A stretch of 47,181 bases of DNA, taken from assembly GCA_964522485.1 (NCBI GenBank), contig CAZFUS010000012.1:1-47181 (forward strand), written 5' to 3'. Shown piece after piece: positions 41,928-47,181 of the stretch. The notes under the pieces were generated by a model. That model had not been told where the DNA came from, did not search any database, and saw only the letters and a list, made by a program, of their open reading frames with translations. Numbering within the stretch: the stretch's first letter is position 1; the number at the start of each line of letters is the position of its first letter. The DNA is from Methylohalomonas sp964522485 (GTDB lineage Bacteria > Pseudomonadota > Gammaproteobacteria > Methylohalomonadales > Methylohalomonadaceae). The position numbers and the translations under genes were made by a program.

Positions 41928-41941
41928 TTGATAAAAATCAA
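41928..41941. promoter_or_regulatory. FNR/ANR/Dnr-type box
   Basis: TTGATAAAAATCAA is a perfect match to the FNR consensus TTGAT-N4-ATCAA; the symmetry extends outward to TCTTTGAT/ATCAAAGA. Its centre lies about 85 bases before the ATG at 41849, so a class II promoter would give a leader of about 44 bases for the minus-strand operon. No convincing -10 was identified. Confidence 0.82.
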
Positions 41942-42104
41942 AGATTCCTGCGGTATGGGGAAGTGCCGCCATTCATCAATGCCGGGTAATTGGATAAATT
42001 AAGAAAACAAAAATCATATTTCTGTTTTCATCTCTGAAAGACATCATGGATGACTTCATTCAGAGCTTTTAGATAAATAAATTAGCAGGCCCGGACGGAC
42101 ATAT

Positions 42105-42128
42105 AAAGGCTACGCTCATGGCCTTTTT
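42105..42128 (+). terminator. Terminator-like hairpin
   Basis: AAAGGC / GCCTTT stem (6 bp), 10-base loop, then a run of five T's. No intact plus-strand gene precedes it; it may be left from a lost gene or act on antisense transcripts. Confidence 0.4.
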
Positions 42129-42420
42129 CGGAATTTTTGGTGAGCAACTTTAATTCAGGTAGCGAACCGGTTTGCCGCGGCGCGTCATAAGCCTGTTCCG
42201 GGGGATTCAGGGTTTATCACAGACGACAATCCGCTCCAGCAGCAGCAATCGCTGCTTGCACGGATCCTTGAGGAGGATCACGTCGTACGCAGTATGTAAC
42301 CAGGTTTTATTCTTTCTCTACCTTGTCCTCAAGTCTTGAAAAGTTGGGTAATCAAGTTGTCTCGCCCTATTAGCAATCTTGCGACGCTGAGTTGTGTCGA
42401 CTGGTACGAAACGCATATAG

Positions 42421-43233
42421 GCATCCGGACGGGCTGGAGCTGGTGTCTATTCGCCCGGATTAAGGGACGATGCGCAAGATGCACGGAATAGCCTCTTTCA
42501 ATTGCTGAATCGGATCCCGGGCAAGGAGTCGTTTATGGCGCTTATGGAGATCGCCAAGGCTCATCCAGAAGAGACATCTCGTCCATGGATATTCCATCAT
42601 GCAAAGACAAAGGCCGAACAGGATGGCGATATAGGTCCTTGGTCGCCCAAACAGGTGAGAGATTTCCACCAATATTTGGAATGCATACCCAGCACACATA
42701 AGGAATTGGCTGGGTTGACCGTTTTACGGTTTCTCGATCTCAAGGATGACTTGGAGCAAGGTGATAGTAGTATCGCAGACATTCTGAGAACCGTCACGCT
42801 GGAAGCCAATATGCGTACGTTTATTGGACGGGAAATGCGTGACAAAGCATTCGGACGGTATTCTGTTCCGCAGGAAGAGGAATTTGCCGATGCAACGAAA
42901 CCCGACCTGAGGTTTCACGGGGTGGGGTTTGATGGCCCTGTGCCTGTCGAACTAAAACTTGCCGATAACTGGTCAGGTCCTGCACTATTTGAACGCCTCG
43001 AAAACCAGCTTTGCGCTGATTACCTGCGTGATAACCGCTCAAATCGAGGCATCTTCGTGCTCGTATATCGGGGCAAGAAAGCCAGCTGGGATGTACCCGA
43101 TTGCGAAAATAGCGTCAGGTTTTCAGAATTGATTGCCGCGCTTCAGACTCATTGGTGGAAGATTTCACCGAAATTCTTAGAAATAGACGACATCACTGTT
43201 ATCGGAATAGACCTCACGAAGCGGTCGCGCTAA
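42421..43233 (+). pseudogene. C-terminal remnant of a large protein with PD-(D/E)XK-like nuclease motif
   Basis: The open frame (271 codons after an in-frame stop at 42418) begins mid-domain: DDAQDARNSLFQLLNRIPGK has no credible start, only an internal TTG at 42502. A protein-like stretch (ELCRLVRNAYRHPDGLELVSIRP) occurs just upstream in another frame and joins naturally near 42455, pointing to a frameshift. The C-terminal part shows KPDLRF, then VPVELKLADNWSG about 14 residues on, then LENQLCADYLRD: an Asp...Glu-x-Lys arrangement of PD-(D/E)XK nucleases. The N-terminal part is helical. Such C-termini occur on large NTPase-type defence proteins; this origin is an inference. Confidence 0.55.
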
Positions 43234-43802
43234 TCTGAGACTCTTAAACGTAAAGTGTCTGAAATGTGGCTTTGCATCGAGTTAATTGGTTGGAACGCTA
43301 TATTTACTATAGCAATTGCACTTTTACTCCAATCACTTCTCTTGCACATGCTACATAAAATAGGCATGTTAGGTAAATGGGGTGCGCTGCCGGCAGTAGA
43401 GATTGTATCAATAACTTTTTAAGTTTTGCTGCCACCGAATCCAGTGCTGCTTATCTACTTGAACACTTATATGCACCATATACAGATGTAAATCATTGGA
43501 GAGGCAAAGTCCTTGTGTGAAATTAGGCAGATTATGCCTTTATTGATAGCTCATGAGTCGTATGTCCATGCAAGACACTCTAAAGTACGCGAACTGTTAA
43601 CTCGTCGGTGGACATGGCGGACGGTGGGATAGTTATCGAAATAGGTGGCAATTGGTTTCGTGTCCAGATCAGTGCCAGCACGAACTTTCGTAATCCAGCA
43701 GTTGAGATCAGATAGGGGGAGTTTTGAATTTGTATTTGCGTTGTTGCGCAATAAAATGGAGCAATAAATTTATCAGCTCCCTATGAATTACAACGACAGT
43801 CT
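43234..43802. other. AT-rich stretch without supported genes
   Basis: 569 bases with visibly lower G+C than the neighbouring operons. Only short frames occur, among them a hydrophobic 52-codon frame at 43264-43422 without a ribosome-binding site. Confidence 0.5.
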
Positions 43803-44000
43803 TTGCGTCTGCACCTGCAGGCTAATCGTCTGATGCTAGTGCAAAGTACTTCTGGCCAGTTAATGGTCGATTATGACGGGTTGCCGCGCAGCCTTACCAT
43901 GCGCTTCCTGTCGAGTACTCCGGGGATGGCCACCTTCCTGGTAGCTGAAGTTGTGCCATTCCTCCTGGGCCGATATTTAGCGAGACTAATAAGGGGGTAA
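43803..44000 (+). CDS. Short hypothetical frame, possibly a gene fragment
   Basis: 65 residues from TTG, open upstream for about 16 codons. The sequence is protein-like: a basic helical start (LRLHLQANRLMLVQ), SLTMRFLSSTP, and a C-terminal hydrophobic helix ending LLGRYLARLIRG. No ribosome-binding site and no family recognised. It may be the 3' end of a small membrane-associated protein gene whose beginning is lost. Confidence 0.3.
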   Translation: MRLHLQANRLMLVQSTSGQLMVDYDGLPRSLTMRFLSSTPGMATFLVAEVVPFLLGRYLARLIRG

Positions 44001-44047
44001 ATAAAAAGGCAGATGCTTACCCCTGGATAGAAATCGCCGTATTTTTT

Positions 44048-45328
44048 CTAAACATAGCCGACCGAAAACGCAGCAGCTTTACGCACAGTATCGATATCTC
44101 CTTGATGTGACATGGTGCGCTCAGAACGGGCCAGTGCCATCCGGGAATGTTTTTTGGCTGCTGCGACCATCGCATGGTCATCTGTTTCGGCCAACGTATA
44201 AAAGGCTTTCTGCAGGCGGATCGAAACTTCAACGATACCCGCGCCGTCACGGGCGATCGCGGTAAAGGCATCGTCGAACAAGTCATCGATCACCAGATTC
44301 GGAACCGATACACGGTCATAGGCAATCTCCCGTATTTCATCCTTATCAAGCGGAGACTGCCAAAGCGTAAACAGTCGTACCATTGTGCCAATAACATTGA
44401 TCGCGGTTCCCGGGTCATTGATGCCAGGCGACAGCGCCTTGTCGGCGATCTCGGACAACGTAAGCAGCCCGAAGCGGGGATCATCTTCAAAGGCACGGTT
44501 CGGACTAATCGTGAAGGTGCTCGAAAAGGCGTCTGGCTTGAACGGCTCGCTCCCCTCAATACGAAGCAGCGGGCGGTGTGTGCTAACAAATGTACCGGGC
44601 AACGCTGTCACCATCACTCGGCAATTGCACGCTTCAGCGCGGGATTGCAAGGTCTCCATATCAATATGCTGGACATAACCGACCGTCGAAGAACATGCGG
44701 CGACTCCCTTGTCCTTGGCCTGATCCAGGGAGACTGGCAAAGCGCCCAATGTGGGCGCATGGCGGCGGCGATTCAGTGCGTTGCCGGTTGCCTTTTCCAC
44801 TTGCTCAATGGTATTCACCACCCGGCCCAGCCGGGCGATTCTGTCCACCCAGCGAACGAAAGTGATAATGACAATGGCGAACACCAGAAGGGTAAGCACG
44901 AATATTGCAAACAGCCCTGCAGAGTCGAACATGTCATTCTGGACGACTATCAGAGAAACAAGACTGAAAATAAAGGCCCCGATAAACGCAGACAATGCGT
45001 TCTGGGTAACGTCATCAGCAATAACCAGCGGTATGGAACGCGGCGTCGCACCTGTACTGGCGGATGCATAAGCGGCAACCATTGAGCCCACCGCAAACGT
45101 CGCAATAACAAGCATGCTGGAAGCCATTATGGACAGCAAGGATTCGACAGATTTCAGGGTGATTTCGGGCAACACGCTGGAAAGCCCCGTATCGTCAGCC
45201 AGCCTGGCGATAAATACCCCACCAATCGACAGCACGCAAAGTATCAGCGGCTTGACCCACAAACGCTCTTTGATCCGACTGATAAATATGCGCAGCCGGT
45301 CCGAGGTCAACAGTGATGGTTGGGCCAT
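44048..45328 (-). CDS. DUF2254 family membrane protein
   Basis: 426 residues from the ATG with a strong ribosome-binding site (GGAGGA); an ATG 11 codons upstream is less likely. Four helices occupy the first 190 residues: about 27-45, 62-90, 112-133 and 143-160. A soluble cytoplasmic C-terminal domain follows, with LTLSEIADKALSPGINDPGTA, a strong DUF2254 signature, and a helical end. The family function is unknown. The gene stands alone, with gene-poor DNA on both sides. Confidence 0.88.
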   Translation of the reverse strand: MAQPSLLTSDRLRIFISRIKERLWVKPLILCVLSIGGVFIARLADDTGLSSVLPEITLKSVESLLSIMASSMLVIATFAVGSMVAAYASASTGATPRSIPLVIADDVTQNALSAFIGAFIFSLVSLIVVQNDMFDSAGLFAIFVLTLLVFAIVIITFVRWVDRIARLGRVVNTIEQVEKATGNALNRRRHAPTLGALPVSLDQAKDKGVAACSSTVGYVQHIDMETLQSRAEACNCRVMVTALPGTFVSTHRPLLRIEGSEPFKPDAFSSTFTISPNRAFEDDPRFGLLTLSEIADKALSPGINDPGTAINVIGTMVRLFTLWQSPLDKDEIREIAYDRVSVPNLVIDDLFDDAFTAIARDGAGIVEVSIRLQKAFYTLAETDDHAMVAAAKKHSRMALARSERTMSHQGDIDTVRKAAAFSVGYV

Positions 45329-46104
45329 AATTGCATCCTCCGCCGTTATGCACAGGGTCATTCCAAGGTTGCCCAGAACGTCCAGCGGTCAGTGGTTAGA
45401 TTCCAGGCAGAGGTCTCAGCGCCATGACCATAATGTGCCTGTTCGAGTGGCTTACGGTCACGCTTGATCATGTCCGAAAGGACTTTACCTATTTCATAGG
45501 GCAAAGCGGATAATTATTAACCCGGGGCCTTGTCAGACTGATATTCCGCCCCATAATAATTGTGGACGTTTCACGCCCATACTTGAATCTACTCTGGCCA
45601 GCCACGGTAGTCTGTTCGTCAGACCACTAATCAAGAAGAGCTGCACCGCGCAGACTGGCATTACAAAGTCAGTCAGGCCCTCAAGTTAGTTACCGGCCAG
45701 GTTGCTGTTCTCCGCATGCCGTTCCAACAGCCCCTGCCACTTCATCATCCCCCTCCCCGATGAAGGGCAGATTCACCCCGAGCAGCGATGTACGGCGCTT
45801 GTTTTTTTGCCGGTGACTCGTCTAAAAAATGTCTTAGCATGAGTTGGACTACGCACAGACCCGACCTCGAGATTCAACTATCTTAGGAGCCTCACCCTGC
45901 ATCTACATGAGTTCATGGTTAGAGGTAGAACCCGAACGGAACGATCATCTGGAGATCAGCTAATGCCGCGACCCTGACCAGCCATGCCGACAAGGCCATG
46001 TATCAGGTCAAGAATAGCAGCGGCGGCAAATGCCAGATTCACCTCCTGAAAACCATCCTTGAACAACGGAATACTGATCCCTCATCCACCAGAAGGAGAT
46101 TGAA
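45329..46104. other. Gene-poor stretch with a GGDEF remnant
   Basis: 776 bases upstream of two divergent genes. Apart from the DUF2254 ribosome-binding site, the GGDEF-like remnant near 45959-46053 and AAGGAG before 46105, it holds a GTCC-GAAA-GGAC hairpin at about 45469-45480 of unknown meaning. No intact gene. Confidence 0.55.
45959..46053 (+). pseudogene. Remnant of the C-terminus of a GGDEF (diguanylate cyclase) domain
   Basis: In one frame the sequence reads TLTSHADKAMYQVKNSSGGK, the standard end of GGDEF domains (ADKAMYxAK...GRN). A stop lies about 11 codons upstream of the matching part, and the GGDEF core is absent. It is therefore the tail of a lost gene, and it runs into the DUF3185 gene region out of frame. 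Confidence 0.55.
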
Positions 46105-46320
46105 ATGGCGAGTAATAGAATTATGGCTCTTGTGTTGCTTGTTGTGGGTTTGATCCTGCTTTTCTTTGCGTACCAGTCCTCCCAAAGCCTGGGCGATCAG
46201 GTGACGGAGGCCGTTACCGGCCGCTTCACTGACTCCACCACCTGGTTCCTGATCCTTGGCGCGGCTTCTGCGGCGGCCGGTGTTGGACTGCTGCTGTTCG
46301 GTAAATCCGCAAACAACTAA
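46105..46320 (+). CDS. DUF3185 family small membrane protein
   Basis: 71 residues with two helices: ALVLLVVGLILLFFAYQSSQ (8-27) and WFLILGAASAAAGVGLLLFG (47-66), joined by a loop with VTEAVTGRFTDST. This is the typical DUF3185 layout. ATG with AAGGAG eight bases upstream. It lies 14 bases before the AI-2E family gene, so the two are likely co-transcribed. Function unknown. Confidence 0.85.
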   Translation: MASNRIMALVLLVVGLILLFFAYQSSQSLGDQVTEAVTGRFTDSTTWFLILGAASAAAGVGLLLFGKSANN

Positions 46321-46334
46321 CGCAGGAATTCGCA

Positions 46335-47181
46335 ATGCCCCACGACACGCAGGAATCCCTGTTTGGCGGGGCGAAGGATACCGGTCAAAACCCGGCGGCG
46401 TTACGTCCGGACAAACGACTGTTCAACGCGTTTGAGCTTCGCTTGTTTCGCTACACGGCGGTTCTGTTGTCCCTGGTTGCACTGGCCGCGCTGATCGGAA
46501 TCATCGTGTGGGCCTTTGGCTGGATACTGAATGCGTTCTACAACCTGATCCTGTCACTGTCCCTGGCCGGTGTGCTGGCGCTGGTGCTTCATCCGGTAGT
46601 GGAGTTTCTCGAGAGCCGGCTTCGCTTACCCCGCTTGCTGGCCATCATACTTCTGCTGGTGGTCTTCATCGTGGGTATCGGCGGCCTGATTTTCCTGTTC
46701 GTCCCCATCCTGGTCAGCCAGGCCGTCCAGTTGATGACCGTTCTGCCCGACACATTGGCAAGCTGGCAGGAATATTTCTCCTATCACTTCCCGAAACTCA
46801 GCTCCATGATATCCACCAGCATGGAGAGCAGCGGAGGGGAGGAGGCCCAGCCAGTCATGGAAGACTCGGGCAGGATCATCATGTCCTCTCTGGGGCTGTT
46901 GGCGGGTATCAGTTTCGTGCCCCTGTTCCTGTTCTTTACCCTGCTCTCTGGGGATTTGCTCCGGGGACAGGCGACCGAACTGTTATCCGTTTTCCAGAAG
47001 CCCACCCAGCAGAAAGTGCTGTATTTCATGGATGTGTTCGTGGAATACGTCACCGCCTTCTTTCAGGGCCAACTGATCATCGCCGTGTGCATGGGCACCT
47101 TGTATGCCCTGAGCTTTACGCTGATAGGCCTGGAGTTCGGCGTGCTTGTCGGGCTGGTGCTGGGGCTGCTGAATATCGTCC
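46335..47181 (+). CDS. AI-2E family transporter, 3' end beyond the window
   Basis: 282 complete codons from an ATG with CAGGA upstream, open to the window edge. The translation starts MPHDTQESLFGGAKDTG and has paired helices at about 41-80, a third at 98-120, an extended soluble region with an acidic stretch (SSGGEEAQPVMEDSG), a helix with LFLFFTLLSGDLL, then the conserved QGQLIIAVCMGTLYALSFTLIGLEFGV region in two segments and LGLLNIV at the edge. It belongs to the same family as the permease at 37010 but is clearly diverged. Substrate unknown. Confidence 0.88.
   Translation, partial: MPHDTQESLFGGAKDTGQNPAALRPDKRLFNAFELRLFRYTAVLLSLVALAALIGIIVWAFGWILNAFYNLILSLSLAGVLALVLHPVVEFLESRLRLPRLLAIILLLVVFIVGIGGLIFLFVPILVSQAVQLMTVLPDTLASWQEYFSYHFPKLSSMISTSMESSGGEEAQPVMEDSGRIIMSSLGLLAGISFVPLFLFFTLLSGDLLRGQATELLSVFQKPTQQKVLYFMDVFVEYVTAFFQGQLIIAVCMGTLYALSFTLIGLEFGVLVGLVLGLLNIV

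Larger units (their letters stand above)
41850..42420. other. Upstream region of the FNR-box operon grading into decayed DNA
   Basis: 571 bases. The part next to 41849 carries the FNR box. From about 42170 onward there are scraps that look like former coding sequence: a frame ending ...SLLARILEEDHVVRSM at about 42298, and DAELCRLVRNAYRHPDGLELVSIRPD, which begins at about 42380, runs past this region to about 42460 and then meets a stop. No intact gene. Confidence 0.5.

Noticed and set aside
43264..43422. 52-codon hydrophobic reading frame on the plus strand
   Set aside because: No ribosome-binding site, AT-rich region where such frames arise by chance, no recognisable family.
43551..43751. 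66-codon frame on the minus strand
   Set aside because: No ribosome-binding site and no protein-like hydrophobic pattern; it lies in degraded AT-rich DNA.
1..47181. tRNA, rRNA or insertion sequence genes
   Set aside because: None was recognised on either strand by reading; no transposase-like protein is encoded in any sizeable frame.

Overview
The window reads as chromosomal DNA of a facultatively anaerobic, nitrate-respiring, hopanoid-making proteobacterium, most likely a gammaproteobacterium. This rests on a complete membrane nitrate reductase operon, an O2-independent ribonucleotide reductase, a perfect FNR-type box, an SCO1/PCuAC copper-delivery pair, an Mrp/complex I-like ion module, a hopanoid operon that uses a single-protein squalene synthase, and a PEP-CTERM protein with a sigma-54 promoter. 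The assignment comes from gene content and style only; no rRNA or tRNA gene was seen and the genus cannot be fixed.

Layout. 1-10444 (+): 3' part of a NarK nitrate/nitrite transporter, narG, a 142-base repeat-like insert, narH-narJ-narI, a cytoplasmic parvulin PPIase and a beta-barrel porin. 10588-13479 (+): adenosylcobalamin-dependent ribonucleotide reductase. 13495-15534 (-): SCO1-like protein, PCu(A)C copper chaperone with a natural six-histidine tail, phosphatidylserine decarboxylase. 15645-17561 (+): S9 peptidase, followed by a clear terminator. 17695-22933 (+): one MrpC/NuoK-like, three MrpD/NuoL/M/N-like and one small membrane protein, tightly overlapped. 23071-23715 (+): phosphopantetheinyl transferase.

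24108-34737 (-): an eight-gene hopanoid operon, in transcription order hpnL, hpnO-like aminotransferase, squalene synthase, squalene-hopene cyclase, hpnG, a phytanoyl-CoA dioxygenase-like Fe(II)/2-oxoglutarate enzyme, hpnN and a CDP-alcohol phosphatidyltransferase. Together these take farnesyl diphosphate to squalene, hopene and an aminated extended hopanoid, and move it to the outer membrane. The dioxygenase and the phosphatidyltransferase are not standard members and are the best candidates for an undescribed hopanoid modification. Directly upstream on the same strand is a PEP-CTERM protein (34893-35579) with a sigma-54 promoter.

36011-41849: an unrecognised lipoprotein, an AI-2E family permease, then on the minus strand a CapA-like metallophosphatase and an operon of two small proteins and a YeiH-like transporter. 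This operon has a perfect FNR box upstream and includes a 58-residue membrane protein found here by hand. 42.1-46.1 kb is accessory and partly decayed: the C-terminal remnant of a large protein with a PD-(D/E)XK-like nuclease motif, AT-richer gene-poor DNA, a DUF2254 membrane protein and a GGDEF remnant. The window ends with a DUF3185 protein and the 5' part of a second AI-2E family permease.
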